A DNA stretch of 14,569 bases from an uncultured Spartobacteria bacterium (GTDB lineage Bacteria; Verrucomicrobiota; Verrucomicrobiia; Chthoniobacterales; Terrimicrobiaceae): NCBI GenBank assembly GCA_937960895.1, contig CALCJD010000107.1:1-14569 (forward strand), read 5' to 3'. The first letter of the stretch is position 1. Each line of letters starts with the position of its first letter. Below, one piece after another: positions 1-6,482 of this stretch. A program made the translations under genes and the position numbers. The notes beneath the pieces are model-generated. The model worked only from the letters and a program-made list of their open reading frames with translations. It ran no database searches and was not told the DNA's origin.

Positions 1-1
1 C

Positions 2-57
2 GATTTTGCAAAATATGCAACAAGAAAATTTAAATTTATGCAAATGCATGCAAAATC
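2..57. promoter_or_regulatory. AT-rich cluster of TGCAAA repeats (possible operator region)
   Basis: This AT-rich stretch contrasts sharply with the G+C-rich surroundings. It contains a perfect 9-bp inverted repeat, GATTTTGCA at 2-10 and TGCAAAATC at 49-57. A nested repeat TTGCA-N5-TGCAA lies at 6-20 and an 8-bp palindrome TGCATGCA at 45-52. The motif TGCAA recurs several times on both strands. It lies beyond the 3' end of the esterase gene, so it more likely controls a gene to the left of the window. LacI-type regulators often bind such inverted repeats; the bound protein is unknown. Confidence 0.4.
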
Positions 58-107
58 ACAAAAAGGGGGGCGCGGGTTTCGAGGGGCTCCTTGGGGGTGC
101 GTCTTGG

Positions 108-935
108 CTAGGCTTCGAGGAGAAACTTTTGCAGGAAGGACAGCACCACCGGCCGGAGATCCATTTGGGGCGGCTGGAGGTGGTAGCTGTGGGGGGCTCC
201 GCCGATCTCGACATACCAATAGGGGGTGCCCAGTTTTTCGAGGTGGCGGACGAGTTGTCGGGAGCGTTCCACCGGGATGGTGTCGTCGGCGGTGCCGTGG
301 GTGATGAAGAAGGGAGGCATGTGGCGGTCAAAATAAACGACCGGTGAGGCGGCCTCCTCATGGGCTGCGGTCTCCTCGGGGGTCGCCCCGGCAAACGGCG
401 AAACCGCGCGGCCCCGGATGTCGTAGTCGCCGTAAAAATTGAGGACACACGAAACGTCGTTGGAATGCTCGGTGTAGAGTCCATGACGATTGATTTCATC
501 ATGGCGCGTGGTCACTCCGAGAAGCATGGCGAGGTGTCCTCCGGCCGATCCGCCCATTGTCGCGATGCGGCGCGGATCCACGCCGTATTGGTCGGCGTGC
601 GCCCGGATGAAGCGCAGGGCCGATTTGCAGTCGTGGAAATTGGTCGGCCAGGCGAGCCGGGTGAGACGGAGTTTTCCCGTCTCCGGATCCTTGTATCCCT
701 CGTTGAGCAGGTAGTTGATGGAAAACACGACATACCCGGCGGAGGCGAGGGTCGTGCCAAAATTTTGCTCACGGGCCGTGGCCTTGTCCCCCATTCGCCA
801 GCCTCCGCCATGAATCACCAGCACGGCGGGACGCGGACCCGGGAAGGAGGTCGGCGGAAAATAAATGTCCAGCTTTTCCCTGCGCTCCGAACCGAGATAC
901 GCCACGTCGGATTCCACGCGAATTTCCGGATTCAT
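108..935 (-). CDS. alpha/beta-hydrolase esterase (acetyl-xylan-esterase-like, BD-FAE type)
   Basis: Predicted 275-aa serine esterase of the alpha/beta-hydrolase fold, probably removing acetyl or other acyl groups from plant or algal carbohydrate. The oxyanion-hole motif HGGGW is at about residues 42-46, the nucleophile is Ser130 in GGSAG (128-132), the acid is Asp217 or 218 in GTADD, and the catalytic His is about residue 249 in GAPHSYH. The start at 935 is preferred over longer in-frame possibilities because its ATG overlaps the kduD stop in an ATGA junction and the homologous region begins there. No signal peptide is visible, so it should act in the cytoplasm on imported acylated oligosaccharide. 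It is the last gene of the uronate operon; no T-rich terminator is seen after it. The fold and triad are clear; the substrate is inferred from context. Confidence 0.88.
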   Translation of the reverse strand: MNPEIRVESDVAYLGSERREKLDIYFPPTSFPGPRPAVLVIHGGGWRMGDKATAREQNFGTTLASAGYVVFSINYLLNEGYKDPETGKLRLTRLAWPTNFHDCKSALRFIRAHADQYGVDPRRIATMGGSAGGHLAMLLGVTTRHDEINRHGLYTEHSNDVSCVLNFYGDYDIRGRAVSPFAGATPEETAAHEEAASPVVYFDRHMPPFFITHGTADDTIPVERSRQLVRHLEKLGTPYWYVEIGGAPHSYHLQPPQMDLRPVVLSFLQKFLLEA

Positions 936-1702
936 CGTCCCATCCACCCTCCGTCCACCACGAGAATTTCGCCGTTCACGTAGTCCGATGCCGCCGAGGC
1001 GAGGAACACCACGGGGCCCTTGAAGTCTTCGGGGCGGCCCCAGCGTCCGGCCGGAATGCGGTCCAGGATGCTGCGGCTGCGCGCGGGATCGTTGCGCAGG
1101 GCCTCGGTGTTGTCGGTTTCGATGTAGCCGGGGGCGATGGCATTGACGTTGAGCCCCCGGCCGGCCCATTCGTTGGCGAGGGCCTTGGTGAGCTGGGCGA
1201 TGCCGCCCTTGCTGGCGGCGTAGCCGGGAACGGTGATGCCGCCCTGAAAGCTGAGCAGGGAGGCGGTGAAAATGATCTTCCCCGAACCGCGTTCGAGCAT
1301 CCGTTTGCCGATCTCGCGGCTGAGCAGAAACTGGGCGCTGAGATTCGTCTCGAGAACCTTGTCCCAATATTCGTCGGGATGTTCGGCGGCCGGCTTGCGG
1401 AGGATCGTGCCGGCATTGTTCACAAGAATGTCGATCTGCGGATGTTCGGCGGTCACCCCGGCGATGAAGTTCCGCAGGGCGGAGCGGTCGGAAAAGTCCG
1501 CGGCGTAGGCGGTGAAGCGGCGGCCCAGCGCGAGGATGTCCTTTTCCACGGCGCTGCCGGTCGGCTCGAGCGTGGCGCTCACGCCGATGATGTCCGCACC
1601 CGCTTCGGCCAGTGCCACGGCCATGGCCCGGCCGATGCCGCGCTTGCAGCCCGTGACGAGGGCGGTTTTTCCAGTGAGATCAAAAAGGGAAGGGGCTTTC
1701 AT
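932..1702 (-). CDS. kduD: 2-dehydro-3-deoxy-D-gluconate 5-dehydrogenase KduD (SDR family)
   Basis: Predicted 256-aa short-chain dehydrogenase, close in length to E. coli KduD (253 aa). KduD interconverts 2,5-diketo-3-deoxygluconate and KDG with NAD(H), downstream of pectin or glycosaminoglycan lyases. The nucleotide-binding motif TGCKRGIG starts at residue 17, NNAG is at 95-98, and the catalytic Ser148, Tyr161 and Lys165 are present. KduD-typical stretches are visible: LLSFQGGI, NVNAIAPGYIETDNT, ILDRIPAGRWG and the C-terminal SDYVNG...VDGGW. The ATG at 1702 gives the usual N-terminus; an upstream in-frame extension to 1789 does not resemble the family. Its stop overlaps the esterase start by 4 bases. 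The usual partner isomerase KduI is not in the window. Assignment to the KduD clade is strong; substrate preference within it is less certain. Confidence 0.9.
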   Translation of the reverse strand: MKAPSLFDLTGKTALVTGCKRGIGRAMAVALAEAGADIIGVSATLEPTGSAVEKDILALGRRFTAYAADFSDRSALRNFIAGVTAEHPQIDILVNNAGTILRKPAAEHPDEYWDKVLETNLSAQFLLSREIGKRMLERGSGKIIFTASLLSFQGGITVPGYAASKGGIAQLTKALANEWAGRGLNVNAIAPGYIETDNTEALRNDPARSRSILDRIPAGRWGRPEDFKGPVVFLASAASDYVNGEILVVDGGWMGR

Positions 1703-1865
1703 AAATTTGGGGTTTGCGGGATTTGGGGACTCTTTCCCCCGTCTGATCCTCAAGACGGGCTTCCGCAATGAGGATCCGTCCGGAGGCATCCGGCGCGCAG
1801 GGACACAGCGTGTGGTAGCCGTGCAGACGCCGCAGGTCGGGAACGGAAAAAGTTCGCAGCGTCAT
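1680..1865 (-). pseudogene. short gene remnant between the alcohol dehydrogenase gene and kduD
   Basis: An ATG at 1865 opens a 61-codon frame that runs past the kduD start. About the first 38 codons look truly coding. Nearly all third positions are G or C, and the protein reads like the N-terminus of a larger enzyme, including the segment LHGYHTLCPCAPDASGRILI. From about 1750 onward the codon bias is lost and the frame runs out as non-family sequence. The phrase 'GYH..CP.SPDGS.RIL' is reminiscent of N-termini of beta-propeller proteins such as oligogalacturonate-lyase-like or BNR-repeat enzymes; this resemblance is from memory and weak. It begins 16 nt after the alcohol dehydrogenase stop, in the operon direction. 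It is either a deletion remnant or a small gene. Confidence 0.35.
1738..1759. repeat. perfect 7-bp inverted repeat upstream of kduD
   Basis: CCCGTCT at 1738-1744 and AGACGGG at 1753-1759 flank an 8-nt loop and could form a G+C-rich hairpin in the operon mRNA. No T-run follows on either strand, so it is not a clear intrinsic terminator. It sits where coding character of the upstream remnant fades, so it might be a deletion scar, an mRNA processing site or an attenuating structure. Confidence 0.35.
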
Positions 1866-1878
1866 GGGACTCGTCAAC

Positions 1879-2892
1879 TCAGGAGCATTTCAAGAGCACC
1901 TTCATGGCATTGGGGCTGGCGTCGAGATCCTCAAAGGCGGACTGCACCTCCTCAAGAGGCACGACACGGGTGATCATTTTTTCCAACGGAAGGTCCCCCG
2001 AGGCCAGCAGCGAGAGGGCTTTTTCGTAATCCTCCGGTTCGTAAACCCGGGCGCCCCGCATCTGGAGTTCCTTCCAGAAAAAATGAAAGAGATTGATTTC
2101 CACCGGCTGCGGATAAATGGCGACAATCACGATGCGCCCGCGGATGGCCAGGAGATCCGTCATGCCCAACGCCACCGCCTTCGCTCCGGACACTTCAAAC
2201 ACCACGTCCGCGCCGGCACCACCGGAGCGGTCCTGGCAGAGTTGGACCAGATCGTTCTCCGTGGGATTGACCGCGTCCAATCCCAGACTGCGCGCAAATT
2301 CGAGGCGGAACGGATTCACCTCCGAGAGAATCACCCGGGCGCCGGTGGATTTTGCCACGAGGGCCACAAGCATGCCGATGGGACCGCCGCCGAGGACGAC
2401 GGCCAGTTCGTCCGACTTCAACCCGGACAGCCGCACATCGTGGCATGCGACGGCCAGCGGTTCGGTCAACGCAGCCAGTTGGAGGTCCACTCCGGGCGGC
2501 GCCTTGTGCAGGGTGAAGGCCGGCACGGTCCAGGACGTCTGATAGGCCCCGGGCGAATCGATGCCGATGAATTTCAGTCCCCGGCAAATGTGGCTGTATC
2601 CGCGGTCCGCGGGCGTCTCGGCGCGATTGTCGAGCGGACGCACCACGACGGCATCGCCGGGCCGGAATCCCTGCACCCCTTCGCCGACTTCGGCCACCGT
2701 TGCCGAGGCCTCGTGACCGATGACCTGCGGAATGCGCACCCGCTTGTCCATCGCCCCGTGAAAAATGTGAATGTCCGTCCCGCAGATGCCGCAGTAGGCG
2801 ACATGCAGACGCACTTCGCCGGGACCGGGAGGGATGGCCTCCGACGGACCGATGCGGAAGGTTTTGTTTCCATGATAATAGGCGGCTTTCAT
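1879..2892 (-). CDS. zinc-type alcohol dehydrogenase (MDR family) lacking the structural-zinc cysteines
   Basis: Predicted 337-aa medium-chain dehydrogenase of the threonine/sorbitol dehydrogenase type, oxidising or reducing a hydroxyl group with NAD(P). The catalytic-zinc region is intact: Cys34 in CGICGTD, His60-Glu61 in GHE, and Glu144 in LTEPLAVACHDV. The Rossmann motif GGGPIG lies at 168-173. The structural-zinc lobe, where relatives have four clustered cysteines, spans about residues 84-110 and keeps only Cys103. This is a shortened or degenerate lobe also known in some MDR subfamilies. The ATG at 2892 gives the family-typical start MKAAYY; no good ribosome-binding site is seen, and the gap to the upstream lyase gene is 79 bp. 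In this operon it may be a uronate or keto-acid reductase, or act on a released sugar; the substrate is unknown. Confidence 0.88.
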   Translation of the reverse strand: MKAAYYHGNKTFRIGPSEAIPPGPGEVRLHVAYCGICGTDIHIFHGAMDKRVRIPQVIGHEASATVAEVGEGVQGFRPGDAVVVRPLDNRAETPADRGYSHICRGLKFIGIDSPGAYQTSWTVPAFTLHKAPPGVDLQLAALTEPLAVACHDVRLSGLKSDELAVVLGGGPIGMLVALVAKSTGARVILSEVNPFRLEFARSLGLDAVNPTENDLVQLCQDRSGGAGADVVFEVSGAKAVALGMTDLLAIRGRIVIVAIYPQPVEINLFHFFWKELQMRGARVYEPEDYEKALSLLASGDLPLEKMITRVVPLEEVQSAFEDLDASPNAMKVLLKCS

Positions 2893-2971
2893 AAGAGCGG
2901 GCGGGGAAGGGCAATCGGGCGAAATCCGGGCTTCGGCAGGATTCGTCCGAGAAATTCGTCACGAGGGGCGT

Positions 2972-5026
2972 TCATGCCTTTTCCAGTTTCCAGGATCCGT
3001 CATTGGCCGCGGACACAACATACCGGCGGCCGGTGACCTTTTCCCCGATCAAAAACCGGGTTTCCTCCGTGCGCAGTGTCCACGAAACCGCTCCCTGCGG
3101 GCCTTCCAGCGTGACGGCATTTTCCTCCCCGGTTCGCAAATGCCAGCCGGCCACGGTGCCGTAATGGTCGATCGCCATGGCGTGAACCACCGTGCGATCC
3201 GTGCGCGCCTCGCGTTCCGTCCAGCGAATCAATTGTCCGCTGCCCGGTCGGCCTTCGCCGACCTGGGCGGGGAGGGGATGGTAGGCGTCGTGCACATGGG
3301 CGTGGAGCGGACCGTGGATTTTGCCGCCACCCAGATGAAAAAGTTTCATCCCGGCCGCATTGCGCCGGGCGACGAGGCGGTCCCCGCCGGCCAGTTTCAG
3401 ATCAAGCCGTCCGTCGCGGTTGTTCAAAAGCCAGTGCCATGTGGTCACGACGGGTCGGGTGCTGCGAATGCGATCCACCACAAAAAGCGCGCCCGGGACG
3501 CAGAGGAACCAGAACCGTGTGAAGTCCGTGATCGGAACGCCGTAGGCGGCGGAACATTCCGCGGCGATCACGGAGACGTCGTCCACCTTGGCCGCCAGCA
3601 GGCGCCGTCCGCCCCGAGCAACCGGAGGTTGCGGTTGGCGTGTTTGGCGATCCAACTGACGGTGGGCGGAGGTGTTTTGCTGCAGGCGGATGGAGCGCCC
3701 GTTTTCCTCGAACGAAAACGTACAGGTGTTGTGCGTTTCCGAACTCGCATCCAGTTCGCGGATCAGATTGCGGTAACAGCTGTGACCGGGATCGACCAGG
3801 AGGCGTTCGCGGTTGTGGACGAGGATGAAGCTGTTGAGATCGCCGTGCAGATGGCCCGGACCGTTCAAATCGTCGCCGGCGCTGTGGGCGGCGAGGATGG
3901 TCCGGCCCTTCCAGGAATCGCGGGCGATGACGTCGCCGCAGCTGAAGACGGCCAGTTCGGGCAGTCCCGCCTCCTCCGGGGACACCGGCGCCGCGGCGGC
4001 GGGCAGCAGGGCGAGGGAGAGAAACCCGAAATCGTTGACGAATCCAAAGGTCGCACGATCGTGGCAGTCGTCCTCCGGCGCCGGGGCATAAAGGTGATCA
4101 AACAACCAGCGGGCCAGTCCGGCTTCGCGCGGAAACGTTTCCCGGGCGCGCGCCGCGATGTGAAGAAGCAGGTCGGCGGAGGGGCGGAAATTTGCGGCGC
4201 TGTCGTTGAAGTTGGCGCTTCGGGCCATCGGCTGGGCTCCCCAGCCGGAAAGCGGCTTGCGGTAAAACAGACTGCAGGCCTGCCAGACGGGCATCCTGGC
4301 GTAGGGATCCATCGGCAGTTCGGCGGCCAGTTCCGGGGAAAACCGCGTGAGCGCCTCGCGCGCCATGGTGAGGCTCAGTGCGGCGTAGTTGCCGTATTGC
4401 AGCGATTCGCCATGGCTTCCGTCCGGCTGGAAAATCTGCAGGCAGAGATTGAATTCGCGAACTGCCCGGCGCCGATGCTCTTCGTCGCCGGCCACCACCG
4501 CCGCCGTGGCGAGACCGGAGGTGAGGACGCACCGCCAGTTGCTCAGCGTGGTCCGGCCGTCGATCCATTGCAGACACAGGGGAATGGCTCTTTCCCGCAG
4601 GACCTGACGGATCTCCGTCCGCTCGTCCTCCGTGAAAACCTCCGGAGCAAGATCCAGCGCCACCGAGACTCCCCAGCTCAAATGGGCGGTTTCGAGATGC
4701 CCCATCGGTTTTTCCTGCGAATGGTCACGGAACGGAGGCCCGATCCAGTCGTCGACCGGACGCCGCACCACCGCCAGGGTGGCGCTGCGCAGCCAGGAGG
4801 CCAGTTGCGGAGTGGCCTGCAGGCTGTGGCTCATGGCGGCGTCGGTCAGCACCTCGGCCGCATGATGCCACCACTCGGTGGAAAATTCCGCACCGCTCAG
4901 ATCCGGCCCCGTCGCGCGCCGCTCCGCGCGGTTTCGCAGCGCCCAGTAGAGATTCTGCACCACCGGATCGTGCCTGCGGGCGGCGTGAACGGCCTGCTTT
5001 TCGGACTCGCTGAAAAAAAGGGCCAT
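2972..5026 (-). CDS. heparinase II/III-family polysaccharide lyase
   Basis: Predicted 684-aa lyase expected to cleave uronate-containing glycosaminoglycan, alginate or similar oligosaccharides by beta-elimination. The N-terminal half (about 1-340) is an alpha/alpha-toroid with conserved LSNW (161-164) and DGSHGES...Y (202-211). The C-terminal half (about 355-684) is a beta-sandwich carrying the family hallmark GHLHGDLNSF at 391-400, followed by LLVDPGHSCY (409-418) and THNT (431-434). Length fits PL12/PL15/PL17/PL21-like enzymes. Which PL family it belongs to cannot be decided by eye. The N-terminus MALFFSESEKQ is not a signal peptide, so the enzyme is probably cytoplasmic and may be an exo-acting oligosaccharide lyase. 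It starts 7 nt after the upstream dehydrogenase gene ends. Family certain, substrate uncertain. Confidence 0.87.
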   Translation of the reverse strand: MALFFSESEKQAVHAARRHDPVVQNLYWALRNRAERRATGPDLSGAEFSTEWWHHAAEVLTDAAMSHSLQATPQLASWLRSATLAVVRRPVDDWIGPPFRDHSQEKPMGHLETAHLSWGVSVALDLAPEVFTEDERTEIRQVLRERAIPLCLQWIDGRTTLSNWRCVLTSGLATAAVVAGDEEHRRRAVREFNLCLQIFQPDGSHGESLQYGNYAALSLTMAREALTRFSPELAAELPMDPYARMPVWQACSLFYRKPLSGWGAQPMARSANFNDSAANFRPSADLLLHIAARARETFPREAGLARWLFDHLYAPAPEDDCHDRATFGFVNDFGFLSLALLPAAAAPVSPEEAGLPELAVFSCGDVIARDSWKGRTILAAHSAGDDLNGPGHLHGDLNSFILVHNRERLLVDPGHSCYRNLIRELDASSETHNTCTFSFEENGRSIRLQQNTSAHRQLDRQTRQPQPPVARGGRRLLAAKVDDVSVIAAECSAAYGVPITDFTRFWFLCVPGALFVVDRIRSTRPVVTTWHWLLNNRDGRLDLKLAGGDRLVARRNAAGMKLFHLGGGKIHGPLHAHVHDAYHPLPAQVGEGRPGSGQLIRWTEREARTDRTVVHAMAIDHYGTVAGWHLRTGEENAVTLEGPQGAVSWTLRTEETRFLIGEKVTGRRYVVSAANDGSWKLEKA

Positions 5027-5033
5027 GGGGTTC

Positions 5034-5738
5034 TCAGCGGAAGGCGGCGAGATCGACGTCCTTGATCAGGACACCATCCGGCTGCGAGGCGACAAAGAAG
5101 ATCACCGAGGCGACCTCCGCAGGCGAAAGGAACTTGCTGCGATCGACCGGACGGCCGTCCCAGTAGGCGGTGTCGGTCGCGGCCGGCGAAACGAGGGAAA
5201 CGCGGATTTTGTCCGCGGCCACCTGCTGTTGCAAACCGGAGGTGTAGCCGTTCAACGCATGTTTGCTGGCGCAATACAGCGGGGCGTTGGGGTTGGCCAC
5301 CTTGCCGACCACCGAGGAGACATTGATGATGTGTCCCGACTTGCGCTCCTTCATGGAGGGCAGAACCGCCCTTGTGCAGAGGAAAACCCCGGTCACATTC
5401 GTCTCGAAGATCCGGCGGAAATCGTCCAGCGAACACTTGGCCAGGTCGGTGGCGAAGCCGGTGCCGGCGTTGTTGACCAAAATGTCGATCGGTCCGAGTT
5501 CCCGCGTGATCTGCGCGAAGCCTTGGGTGACGGACGCCTCGTCGGTCACGTCGAGGGAAAGGGGCAGAACCTGGGCGCCGGTTTTCGAAAGGGTTTCCGC
5601 GGCGGCATTCAGCCGGTCCTGCGAGCGCGCCAGCAGGGCCACCTTTGCGCCGGCGGCGGCAAATTGTTTGGCGCTTTCGAAACCGATGCCGGAGGAGGCT
5701 CCGGTGACGACAATGACATGATTGGAGAGGTCTTTCAT
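5034..5738 (-). CDS. classical short-chain dehydrogenase/reductase, NADP-type
   Basis: Predicted 234-aa classical SDR. It has TGASSGIG at 12-19, an ARS segment at the end of beta-strand 2 (about residues 37-39) that favours NADP(H), NNAG at 89-92, Ser141 or Ser142, and the catalytic YxxxK as Tyr155 and Lys159. It is clearly different from KduD in the same operon. In alginate pathways an NADPH-dependent SDR (DehR or A1-R type) reduces the open-chain unsaturated-uronate product directly to KDG. This gene could play that role, which would bypass KduI, but that is an inference from context. It starts 18 nt after the RraA-like gene ends and ends 7 nt before the lyase gene, so co-transcription is very likely. 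Confidence 0.88.
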   Translation of the reverse strand: MKDLSNHVIVVTGASSGIGFESAKQFAAAGAKVALLARSQDRLNAAAETLSKTGAQVLPLSLDVTDEASVTQGFAQITRELGPIDILVNNAGTGFATDLAKCSLDDFRRIFETNVTGVFLCTRAVLPSMKERKSGHIINVSSVVGKVANPNAPLYCASKHALNGYTSGLQQQVAADKIRVSLVSPAATDTAYWDGRPVDRSKFLSPAEVASVIFFVASQPDGVLIKDVDLAAFR

Positions 5739-5756
5739 GGGATGGATGATTGAGGG

Positions 5757-6482
5757 TTAAAAGTATCCGCCGCGCTTCACGATCTCGGTGGCCGGGAGGC
5801 CTTCTTCGACCCATTTTTTCAACTGCGATTCCCCGGCGGCGATTTCCTCCGCCCGCACCAGAACGTCATACGCAATGGCGCGCGGCACGACAAGGACACC
5901 GTCGATGTCGCCGAAAATGATGTCGCCCGGAAAGATGTCCACCTCGCCGATGCGGATCGGAATCTGCCAGCCGCTGATGCGGAAACGGCCCAGCATGCCG
6001 TTGGAGGTGCGGTATTTCACGAAGACGGGAAAATTCTGCGGAAGAACCCGGTCCGTGTCGCGCACCCCGCCGTCCACGACGGCACCGCGGCACCCGCGTT
6101 TGACCGCGGCCATGGTCATGACTTCGCCCCATTGGGCCGATTCATCATCCCCGCTGGTGTCCCAGGCCACGACGGAGTGCGCCGGGATCGACTCCAGCAT
6201 TTCGGCGCGTTCCTTCATCTCGTCCTTCACGAGCAGGCTTTTTGCGCCCTTGATGGTGAAGGCCGGACCCGCCACCTTCATGTTGTCCCGCAGCGGCATG
6301 ATGTTGTTGGGCAGCGTCTGGTGGGTGAGTCCCCGCTCCCGGAGCACATCATTGACCGCCGCCGTGAAGAGCGCTTCGTATCGCTCGCAGAGTTCGTGGT
6401 CGGGAATGGGCAGCGGTTCGAGTTTGCGTTCGGCGCGCATGGCCTTGAACGCCTCGAGGTTCATGATGGGTTTCGTGTTCAT
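5757..6482 (-). CDS. RraA-like protein, probable class II pyruvate aldolase (HMG/CHA aldolase type)
   Basis: Predicted 241-aa member of the RraA-like superfamily, which includes 4-hydroxy-4-methyl-2-oxoglutarate aldolases as well as the RNase E regulator RraA. Diagnostic segments are WGEVMTMAA (118-126), GAVVDGGVRDTD (133-144) with the Arg141-Asp142 pair that binds the 2-oxo acid and the metal, and GDIIFGDIDGVLVVP (186-200). The ATG at 6482 overlaps the stop of the upstream hydrolase gene (ATGA); a second ATG at 6464 is possible. Placement inside a uronate-catabolic operon argues for a sugar-acid aldolase rather than an RNase E inhibitor. It may cleave KDG or a related 2-keto-3-deoxy acid to pyruvate, replacing KdgK/KdgA, which are absent here. 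That role is an inference. Confidence 0.85.
   Translation of the reverse strand: MNTKPIMNLEAFKAMRAERKLEPLPIPDHELCERYEALFTAAVNDVLRERGLTHQTLPNNIMPLRDNMKVAGPAFTIKGAKSLLVKDEMKERAEMLESIPAHSVVAWDTSGDDESAQWGEVMTMAAVKRGCRGAVVDGGVRDTDRVLPQNFPVFVKYRTSNGMLGRFRISGWQIPIRIGEVDIFPGDIIFGDIDGVLVVPRAIAYDVLVRAEEIAAGESQLKKWVEEGLPATEIVKRGGYF

Noticed and set aside
936..1367. An N-terminal extension of the esterase to 1367
   Set aside because: The added 144 residues are an Arg/Gln/His-rich out-of-frame reading of kduD. The family starts at the ATG at 935.
2893..2962. Possible N-terminal extension upstream of the alcohol dehydrogenase (MTNFSDESC...)
   Set aside because: It lies in a different frame, and the dehydrogenase already has a family-typical N-terminus at 2892. 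I see no reason to propose a frameshift.
3140..5065. A 641-codon open frame on the plus strand
   Set aside because: It lies opposite the heparinase-family lyase gene, whose motifs are clear. High G+C removes stop codons from the antisense frame, and its protein has no recognisable domain.
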